The notes below the pieces were generated by a model. It worked only from the letters and a program-made list of their open reading frames with translations. It searched no databases and had not been told where the DNA came from. Shown here in pieces: positions 23,601 to 29,364 of a stretch of DNA of 29,364 nucleotides; position 1 is the stretch's first letter; every line of letters begins with the position of its first letter. The translations under genes were made by a program, and so were the position numbers. The DNA is taken from NCBI GenBank assembly GCA_043801235.1, contig JAZDMF010000066.1, forward strand, positions 1 to 29,364, written 5' to 3'. Origin of the DNA: DAOQAK01 sp043801235. GTDB lineage: Bacteria > Bacteroidota > Bacteroidia > Bacteroidales > CG2-30-32-10.

Positions 23601-26600
23601 GGTAATAATTGCAAGTGCAGCCGGAGAGGGAACAAAAGCGGATTGTATGGCAGTACAGGTAGTGCTGTCTGTAACAGTTACCGTGTAAGTTCCTGAAATC
23701 AGATTTAAATAATCGTCACCCACAGTTGTACCGCTGTTTGGTGACCAAATATAACTGTAAGATGAAACACCGCCGGAAACTGTTGTATATATTACGCCAT
23801 CACTCAATCCGAAGCAACTTACTCCGCTTACACTGTCAATTATGACATTAATCAGTGAATACCCGCTAATTATAATAGTATCGGTAGCGGTACAGCCTGC
23901 CTGGTAAACAGAAACGGAATATGTCCCTGCTGTCGCTGAAATGCTCTGGCTTGTTTGCCCGAGAGGATTCCATGAAAAGGTGGCTCCGGGATTTCCTGCA
24001 TCGAGTGTTATGGATGCGCTATTGCAAATGGTAGTGTCGTTTCCAAGGAATACATCAAGGTTTGAATTTGAAATGATATTGATGTTGTTTAATGCTGCAG
24101 TACATCCGTTCATGTCTTTCACTGTTACGGTGTAAGTGTTCTGCGGCAGGTTCTGGAACTGCTGAGCGGACTGGTAGGTATTGCCATTATCAATGGAATA
24201 CAGCAAAGTACCTGTTCCTCCTGACGCATAAACAGTGATGCTTCCGTCTGTAGTGTTGTTGCATGAAGTATTTGTGACATGTACTGAATCAATAGATAAT
24301 AGCTCCGGTTCATCAACGATAAATGAAGATGTATCGGTACAGCCATAATTATCACTAACTGTTAAAGAATAAATTCCTGCCGGAATATTTATGTGATCAT
24401 CATTTGCAGGGAATGCATCGGACCATTGATAAATAAATGGTGCGGTTCCGTCCATTACTGTTGTGAATATGGCTCCGTCCGGTAAACCATGACAGCTGGC
24501 ATTTTTTATGCTGTCAATGACAATGGCCGGAGGAATGTTGAATACAATCTGGATGGTGTCGGAGTTGGCGCATCCGTTGGGGTCGGTAATTTTCAGAATG
24601 TAAGTGTCAGTGTAATACACATCGATGTCGGGAGAATTCTGCAATCCGGGAAGCCAGTAATAACTGCAACCTGCGCATGTTGCCCCGATATTGACGGTAT
24701 CACCGGTACATGATGTAATATCCGAGCCAAGATCGACGGAGGGCGGTGTGTTGAATAAAACATTAACAGTATCAGCATCGGAACAGCCGCCTGTTACCGT
24801 TACAGTAACCGAATACGTGTCTGTAGTTGTTGCGCTTATAGTCTGTGTTACTGCGCCGGTAGACCATGAATAGCTGGCACCGGAAATTAATGGAGCCGAA
24901 AGCCAGGCAGTATCGCCGCTGCATAATGACTGATCGGAACCAAGGTCTACCACGGGCGCTGTTATGAAGGTAATATTAACGGTATCGGAACCTGTACATC
25001 CGTTTGTAAGATTTGTCACTGTAACAGAATATTCTCCGTCTGTTGTAATGAGAATGGTTTGTGTGGTTTCTTCCGTTGACCACAGATATACGCTTCCTGT
25101 ATTCTGAGCATCAAGCATGACGGGTGTTCCTGAACATACAGTCTGGTCATTTCCGAGATTCACAACAGGTGAAGTGATAACATTGATATTAATAGTGTCG
25201 GCATCGGTACAACCGAATGAATTGCAAACTGTCACGGAATAACTGCCTCCGGTTGTAACTGTGATTATTTGCGTGGTTTCCGAATTCGACCAGAGGTATG
25301 AAGCGCCGCTGTCATATCCGGCATCCAGGGTGGTTGAAGTTCCTGAACAGATATTAAAATCAGAGCCTAAGTTAACATCGGGTACAGGATTGAATGTAAT
25401 CTGGACAGTATCTTTTCCCGTACAGCCAAATGTATTGGTTACCATTACCCAGTATTCACCGGAAACAGAAGTTTGGATGGCTTGTGTATTATCGCCTGTC
25501 GACCATAAATAAGTTGCTCCGGGAAAAAATCCGGCATCTGCTGTTATGATAGATCCGGTGCAGGTATCCTTGTCGGGTCCGAGATCAATAACAGGCTCAG
25601 GGTTAAATGTTACATGAACGGTATCACTGTCGAAGCATCCGGAACTGTTCTTGGTAACCGTAACAGAATAATCATCAGTAGTTGTAACATTGATAGATTG
25701 AGTGGTTTCACCAGTTGACCATAAATATGAACAACCTGTAAAAAAACCGGGGCTTAAGAATACGGAATAGCCTTCGCATTCTGTCTGATCCGAGCCGAGA
25801 TCAATTGCAACAGAAGATCCGGAAGATACATTAATAGTATCGGCATTCTCACATCCCGTAAACACATCAGTTGCAGTAACGGAATATGTTCCGGAACTTG
25901 TGATGTCGATGGCAGGAGTAGTTTCATTGGTTGACCACTGGTAACTGTAATCAATATTAAAACCCGGGTCAAGGGTTATGGAAAATCCCGGGCAAATGGA
26001 AGTGTCATTTCCAAGAGAAATATCGGGAAGAGGATGAACAAGAATTTCGATGGTTGCGGAATCAATGCTCAGGGCATTGCTTGCAATAAGTGTAATATTG
26101 AATGATCCGGGAGTGTTAAACGTATAGCTTGTATTGTACTGGTTGTCGAAAGTAACATTGTTGATCTGCCATTGGTAGGTTGTTGCGTTGGATGTATAAT
26201 TCGTAAAGCCGACAGTTTGAAGAGCACACAGGGTATCATTTGTTGCGGAAAAACTTGCTGTAAGATTTTTAACATCAGCAATCCAGTAATCATCCAGTCC
26301 ATGATTTACCGAAACATTTCCGTCAGTTGAGCTGGAGCTTCCCGCAATTACTGTACTGGCATAGTTGCCCGGAGTGATGGCGTATGTATAATCATAATTT
26401 GAACCTCCGAATGATTTTGCCCAGATAGAACTGCCATTCTTATCAAGCTTTACTATCCAGCTGTCCCACATTCCATGATTCATTAATACATCGCCGTCGA
26501 AGGATTGTGTGTGTCCGCAAAGAACGAAGCTGCTGTCGGGCGTTTGTATTACCGAAGTTCCTGTTTCGGTATTGGAGCCTCCCAGTGAGCGTTGCCATAT

Positions 26601-27551
26601 AATGTTTCCGGTAGTGTTTATTTTTACTCCCCAGTAATCCTGTGAAAGATGATTGCCTGTCACATCGCCATCATTAGATGAAGTTGAACCCTGAATGAAA
26701 ATTTTTCCGTCCAGTGTTTTAATGATCTTCGAAGGTATATCGCTCGAGGTACCGCCCAGCGATTTTTGCCACTGTATTGCACCGGCTGAGCTTAATTTTA
26801 TTATCCAGTAATCTTCGCCACCTTTATTAACAATAACATCCGAGTCGTTGGAATTCGATGAGCAGGCAACAATATAACCTAAGTCAGGTGTCTGAATCAC
26901 TGATTTTGCTTCATCAAACAAAGAGCCGCCATACGATCTATCCCATTGCATTACACCCAAAGCATCAGTTTTTACAATCCATGCGTCGAACATGCCATTA
27001 TGATCAAGGATTCCGTTGTCATTGGAAAATGATCTTCCTGCTATCAGGAATCCTCCGTCAGCGGTCTGAATAACATCATTGGCTTCGTCAATATCGGAAC
27101 CACCGTATGATTGCTGCCACTGAACGGAACCCGAAGCCGATAGTTTTACAGCCCAATAGTCATTATTACCATAGAATTGTGTAATGTCTCCATCCATGGA
27201 ATTTGTATATCCGACAACGATGTATCCTAAATCGCCGGTTTGCATCACGCATTTTGCCACGTCGGAACCTGAGCCCCCGAAAGATTTTTCCCATTGTTTC
27301 GCTCCGAAGTTGTTCAACTTAACCACCCAGAAATCCTGATCGCCAAAGTTTACGGAAACATCGACATCATTTGAATAAGTGGATCCGGCAACGATGTAAC
27401 CTCCATCGCTTGTTTGATAAACAGAGTATGCAATATCCGTTGAAGTACCTCCGAATGACCTTTCCCATCGCAACGGATTACCAATGGATGGCTGGCCAAA
27501 TGAATATGTCAGGGGTAAAATCAATAAGATTATGAATATGTATTTTTTCAT
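20691..27551 (-). CDS. Giant multidomain T9SS type-A secreted protein (2286 aa)
   Basis: Very large predicted surface or secreted protein with no enzyme domain recognised. Domains in order: signal peptide (MKKYIFIILLILPLTYSFG, then QPS); seven 58-residue repeats at 27-429, read as a seven-bladed beta-propeller; a PKD domain at ~430-508; seven tandem ~71-residue Ig-like repeats at 510-1008, consensus V-x-LG-x-D...C-x-G...YLWSTGETTQ...Y-SVTV...GC...DTV; SprB-type repeats at 1009-1162 and 1233-1462 with an eighth Ig-like unit between; an all-beta region; a segment like the BNR-sialidase N-terminal domain (~1640-1770); a G-W-D-x-x-x-SW...DDVTI unit; and the LPIELLSFDA...DLEWTTASE stretch. The T9SS type-A sorting domain is at ~2204-2286 (VYPNPASNEF...). 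An adhesive or matrix role is inferred. Its start lies 11 bp after the stop of the upstream paralogue, so the two are co-transcribed. Confidence 0.93.
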   Translation of the reverse strand: MKKYIFIILLILPLTYSFGQPSIGNPLRWERSFGGTSTDIAYSVYQTSDGGYIVAGSTYSNDVDVSVNFGDQDFWVVKLNNFGAKQWEKSFGGSGSDVAKCVMQTGDLGYIVVGYTNSMDGDITQFYGNNDYWAVKLSASGSVQWQQSYGGSDIDEANDVIQTADGGFLIAGRSFSNDNGILDHNGMFDAWIVKTDALGVMQWDRSYGGSLFDEAKSVIQTPDLGYIVACSSNSNDSDVIVNKGGEDYWIIKLSSAGAIQWQKSLGGTSSDIPSKIIKTLDGKIFIQGSTSSNDGDVTGNHLSQDYWGVKINTTGNIIWQRSLGGSNTETGTSVIQTPDSSFVLCGHTQSFDGDVLMNHGMWDSWIVKLDKNGSSIWAKSFGGSNYDYTYAITPGNYASTVIAGSSSSTDGNVSVNHGLDDYWIADVKNLTASFSATNDTLCALQTVGFTNYTSNATTYQWQINNVTFDNQYNTSYTFNTPGSFNITLIASNALSIDSATIEILVHPLPDISLGNDTSICPGFSITLDPGFNIDYSYQWSTNETTPAIDITSSGTYSVTATDVFTGCENADTINVSSGSSVAIDLGSDQTECEGYSVFLSPGFFTGCSYLWSTGETTQSINVTTTDDYSVTVTKNSSGCFDSDTVHVTFNPEPVIDLGPDKDTCTGSIITADAGFFPGATYLWSTGDNTQAIQTSVSGEYWVMVTNTFGCTGKDTVQITFNPVPDVNLGSDFNICSGTSTTLDAGYDSGASYLWSNSETTQIITVTTGGSYSVTVCNSFGCTDADTININVITSPVVNLGNDQTVCSGTPVMLDAQNTGSVYLWSTEETTQTILITTDGEYSVTVTNLTNGCTGSDTVNITFITAPVVDLGSDQSLCSGDTAWLSAPLISGASYSWSTGAVTQTISATTTDTYSVTVTVTGGCSDADTVNVLFNTPPSVDLGSDITSCTGDTVNIGATCAGCSYYWLPGLQNSPDIDVYYTDTYILKITDPNGCANSDTIQIVFNIPPAIVIDSIKNASCHGLPDGAIFTTVMDGTAPFIYQWSDAFPANDDHINIPAGIYSLTVSDNYGCTDTSSFIVDEPELLSIDSVHVTNTSCNNTTDGSITVYASGGTGTLLYSIDNGNTYQSAQQFQNLPQNTYTVTVKDMNGCTAALNNINIISNSNLDVFLGNDTTICNSASITLDAGNPGATFSWNPLGQTSQSISATAGTYSVSVYQAGCTATDTIIISGYSLINVIIDSVSGVSCFGLSDGVIYTTVSGGVSSYSYIWSPNSGTTVGDDYLNLISGTYTVTVTDSTTCTAIQSAFVPSPAALAIITDNVLSTSCSGAANGAIYITAGGGTSPYYFTWSSGQVVEDMVNIPAGNYSVTVTDANICTASETFVVIGPSELIVSVDSITDAIVCGSATGAVYITASGGTFPYTYIWNDNATTEDNINVAPGFYIVTVTDNNGCSADLSATVYDNYCQVYIASGTTTASICDSINYVEIGPMVIMEYADTSSGFIKSQNNVHLILNAPNNFEFEAGVGNLYYGNGNNDITIANINIDPQFIDITFSTANSYSHLDTLAITGIRVKAISSVIFSPNEILMDPSSTAAINGISLNTVFGILHQSTVMTITNITTYHTDSTDIVRGSLANCVAGIKISTSGNCGTPMLVQEFELSTATSDNPYDNIIEARIFYTGHSPYFGAVDIQGTAILPDGDFSIVAATPQALLEGDNYFWLTYDVKDSAFIGDSIEGKCIKAIIDGNYYYATVLPPVSLKRMVNSLGSFISQHSGNWDDAYSWGGKYHDKALWSPDENDDVTINNGDTITLTSNGSCANLTINDGSLILGSYQLTVSGNLTGNEKDSIRSTSSSSLVINDLGGKDQFPIPTAMKKLKKITLNRANGAYCNHDLDLDDAVPTDSIVLVLSNGALVMSSGKKVLMNSKAIQKDITSSNSTYIDGIVSRNIKRDVGFYIYPLGDNGECRPFGVATQSGNGDNISEVQFFWIVPINFAYIDYHFLPGGITDKMYWQHNIISGANTKRRIYYHDEDFPGLSSVERDSALCLANNNGVMASEWTKETTPYDVYDDAGKKYVEFTSANASNDPYWTFGSVYEDDPLVENPLPIELLSFDAALNDELSVDLEWTTASEMNNDYFTVERAGSDMQFIALFTVNGAGNNYSLLAYHAVDDSPLEGTSYYRLKQTDFDGEFTYSSIRTVINDADNPVLVYPNPASNEFIIQMFAQVTDNVTISLFDDKGLKVFEKEVSIQKGTNEITVDIQNLSHAVYMLRIDFENNTIKPYRYKISKI
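23166..24527 (-). repeat. Five SprB-type repeats with one inserted Ig-like repeat (protein level)
   Basis: Residues 1009-1462 of the giant protein. Five units of 75-79 aa follow the pattern SC-x-G-x-x-x-G-x-I...GGT-x-P-Y-x-Y-x-W...N-I-x-AG-x-Y-x-V-T-V-T-D-x-x-x-C. Between the second and third unit, residues 1163-1232 revert to the LGNDTTIC...Y-S-V-S-V Ig-like type of the preceding block. SprB-type repeats are named after the gliding adhesin SprB of Flavobacterium johnsoniae. Confidence 0.8.
24528..26024 (-). repeat. Seven tandem ~71-residue Ig-like repeats (protein level)
   Basis: Residues 510-1008 of the giant protein in units of 72, 72, 71, 71, 71, 71 and 71 aa. Each has LG-x-D near its start, a C-x-G about 10 residues in, a YLWST-like strand and GC...DT near the end; the two Cys could form a disulfide outside the cell. 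The DNA copies are well diverged, so the array is old rather than a recent expansion. Confidence 0.85.
26265..27473 (-). repeat. Seven 58-residue propeller repeats in the giant protein (protein level)
   Basis: Residues 27-429 divide into six units of exactly 58 aa and a last one of 55. The pattern is W-x-x-S-(F/Y/L)-GG-S...D...QT-x-D-x-G-(Y/F)-I-x-x-G-x-(S/T)...S-x-DGD-(V/I)...N-x-G...D-(Y/F)-W-x-(V/I)-K-(L/T). Seven copies match a seven-bladed beta-propeller, a fold in which each blade is one repeat. The Asp/Gly/Asn-rich S-x-DGD-V loop may bind calcium; that is inference. Confidence 0.85.
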
Positions 27552-27562
27552 GACAGATACTA

Positions 27563-29110
27563 TTAATTTTTAATGATCTTCTGATAATAATTTTGATAAT
27601 TACTTGTAATGTTTAATACATAAATTCCGTTTGGCAGTGATGAAATATCAATAGTTTCGGTAAATAAATTATCGAATTCTTTATGAAAAATAATCCTGCC
27701 GTTCATGTCAATAATTTTTATTGTAGAATTTGAATTTGTATTAAATGAAATAATATTTAAAAAATCAGATGCAGGATTCGGGCAGACAATAAAATTGGTT
27801 TCAACAACAAGGGTATCACTGATAGCTGCAAGATTTTCGGTTTTTATGATCCAGTAATCGAAAAGTCCGTTATTGTTAGTGATATCACCATCAGAGGAAT
27901 AAGTGCTGGCGGCCATCACAGCATTTTCATCATTAAATAAGATAAGAGAATTGGCATAATCTGTAAAAACGCCGCCAAATGTGGTAGTCCATTGCAAAGG
28001 GCCGCTGGGGTCGAGTTTAAGCAGCCAGCAGTCTGCTTCGCCTTTGTTCAGAATAATATCGCCATCAGATGAATAAGTAGTTCCTGCTGCATATAAATAT
28101 CCATCGGTGCACTGAACAATATTTGAAATGTAATCATTGTTGCTGCCACCGACCGATTTCTGCCATAGGACAAGTCCATTAGAATTTATTTTAATCAACC
28201 ATCCGTCAAGCAGGCCATGGCTGTCAGTAATATTGCCGTTGTCAGAATCGGAAATTCCGTATAAAAGTAAACCGTCATAAGTGCTTAACATGCCCATCAG
28301 GTTGTCGTTTTCATTTCCCCCGTAGTTTTTCGCCCAGATCAAATCAGCCGAAGAGTTGATTTTTAATGCCACATAGTCGCATTTTTCTGTAAGCCCGTAA
28401 TGTGTAGTGATATCGCCATCGTCAGAATACGAATAACCGGCAATAATGAATCCGCTGCTGTCGGTTTCCGCCATGGAAACACCATAGTCATCATGAGTTC
28501 CGCCATAGGTTTTCTGTTGTATAAGCAAACCGCCGGAATCCAGGTTCAGCAGCCAAATATCAGTAAGCCCTTGATTCGTTGTAATGTCGCCGTCGGATGA
28601 TTCGGTTTTCCCTATAATCCACAATTTGCCGTCAGCAGTTTCCTTCATATAACATCCTTCTTCGTTGCTGCTGCCTCCGTATGTTTTCTGCCATATGATA
28701 TTGCCGGAAGTATCTATTTTAAATATCCATACATCAGCATAGCCCTTGTTAAGTGTCAGGTCGCCATCGGATGACTGCGACGATCCGATAAGAAAATAAT
28801 TTCCGTCGCTGCATTGCATGGCATAGTTAATAAATTCCCCCTGAGAACCTCCGTAGGATTCTTGCCATTCTATATTTCCTGAAACATCAGTTTTTATTAC
28901 CCATATATCGTAATACCCGTGATTACCGCTTACATCAACATTATCCGATTGTGTTGACCCTGCTACCAGCATACCATTATCTGAAGTCTGAATCACTACA
29001 GGGCTTATATCGTCCAAAGTTCCCCCGTAAGTATGCTGCCACTCTATGGAAGGCTGGGAAAACAGAAAAGGGAAAAGGGAATAAAAGAGCAGAGTAAAAA
29101 ATATTTTCAT
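27563..29110 (-). CDS. T9SS type-A secreted seven-repeat propeller protein
   Basis: Secreted protein of 515 aa. The ATG at 29110 begins a signal peptide (MKIFFTLLFYSLFPFLFS, then QPS). The longer frame from 29185 is rejected because the promoter lies inside it. Residues 22-426 are seven repeats of the same ~58-residue family as in the downstream giant protein. They are followed directly by a T9SS type-A sorting domain (~440-515: VCPNPASDFLNII, IIDMNGRIIF, LPNGIYVLNI, YYQKIIKN). There is nothing else in the protein, so it amounts to an exported stand-alone propeller. It is the first gene of a two-gene unit; its stop is 11 bp before the next start. Function is unknown; binding to a polymer, surface or partner protein is plausible. 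Such proteins are widespread in Bacteroidota. Confidence 0.92.
   Translation of the reverse strand: MKIFFTLLFYSLFPFLFSQPSIEWQHTYGGTLDDISPVVIQTSDNGMLVAGSTQSDNVDVSGNHGYYDIWVIKTDVSGNIEWQESYGGSQGEFINYAMQCSDGNYFLIGSSQSSDGDLTLNKGYADVWIFKIDTSGNIIWQKTYGGSSNEEGCYMKETADGKLWIIGKTESSDGDITTNQGLTDIWLLNLDSGGLLIQQKTYGGTHDDYGVSMAETDSSGFIIAGYSYSDDGDITTHYGLTEKCDYVALKINSSADLIWAKNYGGNENDNLMGMLSTYDGLLLYGISDSDNGNITDSHGLLDGWLIKINSNGLVLWQKSVGGSNNDYISNIVQCTDGYLYAAGTTYSSDGDIILNKGEADCWLLKLDPSGPLQWTTTFGGVFTDYANSLILFNDENAVMAASTYSSDGDITNNNGLFDYWIIKTENLAAISDTLVVETNFIVCPNPASDFLNIISFNTNSNSTIKIIDMNGRIIFHKEFDNLFTETIDISSLPNGIYVLNITSNYQNYYQKIIKN
27833..29047 (-). repeat. Seven ~58-residue propeller repeats in the 515-aa protein (protein level)
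   Basis: Residues 22-426 split into units of 58, 58, 58, 61, 57, 58 and 55 aa. Pattern: I-x-W-Q-x-(T/S)-YGG...D...T-x-D...G-x-(S/T)-x-SSDGDIT-x-N-x-G-x-x-D-x-W-x-(I/L)-K-(I/L)-x-x-x-G. Unit 4 carries a 3-residue insertion (EKC) before its last strand. The count of seven equals that of the neighbouring giant protein. Confidence 0.85.
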
Positions 29111-29154
29111 AGAATAATTTTTTAATGAGACAATTCTGAAGGAAATTAAGAATT

Positions 29155-29185
29155 CAAAAATATAAAAAATATACCTGATTGTCAA
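29155..29185 (-). promoter_or_regulatory. Bacteroidota-type promoter for the T9SS propeller two-gene unit
   Basis: On the minus strand TTG (29185-29183, within TTGACA) is followed after exactly 20 bp by TATTTTTG (29162-29155). This matches the -33 TTTG / -7 TAnnTTTG layout with spacing in the 19-21 range. Transcription would begin near 29148, giving a ~38-nt leader before the ATG at 29110. Confidence 0.65.
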
Positions 29186-29342
29186 CTATTATAATAGACG
29201 GGAAAAAGAAGACGAGGTTGTTTATACAGAAGCAGAAATTTTATTAGAGGTTTCACGTATTTGTCTACGTAATTTCCTTTATGATTTCAGGAAATATTAT
29301 AAAATTTTCTGTGAATCAGGGATAAAACCATACATTTTATAA
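29166..29342 (+). pseudogene. Short open frame without a normal start, possible HTH-like gene remnant
   Basis: A plus-strand frame is open from a stop at 29163 to the TAA at 29340-29342 (58 codons) but has no ATG, GTG or TTG start. It reads EDEVVYTEAEILLEVSRICL...FCESGIKPYIL. This faintly recalls excisionase/MerR-like helix-turn-helix proteins, where a TEAAELLxVSRxTL helix is followed by a GxIKPYxI strand. The first ~20 bp overlap the minus-strand promoter. A decayed remnant or chance are both possible. Confidence 0.2.
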
Positions 29343-29352
29343 AGATTATATT

Positions 29353-29364
29353 ATGAAAAGATTC
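29353..29364 (+). CDS. Possible start of a further gene, cut by window end
   Basis: ATGAAAAGATTC (MKRF) at the very end resembles a signal-peptide start and follows an AT-rich stretch. Only four codons are visible, so this is a note for the next window rather than a firm gene. Confidence 0.25.

Noticed and set aside
23166..27473. Repeats in the giant gene as a CRISPR-like or recent tandem DNA repeat
   Set aside because: The periodicity is at protein level (58, 71 and ~76 residues) with strongly diverged DNA; there are no short identical repeats with unique spacers.

Overview
The window looks like chromosomal DNA of a member of the Bacteroidota, most likely a Bacteroidales-type organism. The sequence evidence is: secreted proteins ending in type IX secretion (T9SS) sorting domains of both kinds (type A at 20691-27551 and 27563-29110, type B at 15011-17614); an S46 dipeptidyl-peptidase; a fused MurF-alanine racemase; promoter-like TTG / TAnnTTTG boxes; and starts without a clear Shine-Dalgarno sequence. 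The DNA is moderately AT-rich. I saw no tRNA, rRNA, CRISPR array, insertion sequence or prophage gene. Most of the window is ordinary core and secreted-protein gene content, and I do not see a convincing new defence or biosynthetic system.

Layout. 1-4392 (+): three tandem M28 zinc metallopeptidase paralogues, the first cut by the window edge and the third carrying a C-terminal PDZ domain. 4603-5601 (+): gpsA. 5699-7864 (+): a DPP7-like S46 dipeptidyl-peptidase. 8068-13531 (-): murF-alr fusion, pdxA and an M17 leucyl aminopeptidase, transcribed in the order peptidase, pdxA, murF-alr. 13644-14747 (+): mqnC of the futalosine menaquinone route, divergent from the peptidase across a 112-bp gap that holds a dyad-symmetric element. 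15011-17614 (+): a T9SS type-B surface protein, followed after 4 bp by ribE (riboflavin synthase). 18560-20350 (+): lepA. 20691-29110 (-): a two-gene unit encoding a 515-aa and a 2286-aa T9SS type-A protein. 29353 onward: a possible new start cut by the window end.

Functional themes. Five peptidase genes (three M28, one S46, one M17) suggest a protein- or peptide-degrading life: exported enzymes trim peptides outside the cytoplasm and M17 finishes them inside. The rest is housekeeping: phospholipid precursor (gpsA), cell wall (murF-alr), cofactors (pdxA, mqnC, ribE) and translation (lepA).

The points most worth following are these. First, the two adjacent T9SS proteins each begin with exactly seven copies of a ~58-residue W...GG...D-G repeat, which predicts a seven-bladed beta-propeller; in the giant one the propeller is followed by a PKD domain, eight Ig-like repeats, five SprB-type repeats and more. 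Second, nearly every longer intergenic gap holds nested inverted repeats that look like several families of dispersed non-coding elements. Third, a near-perfect dyad lies between the aminopeptidase and mqnC.
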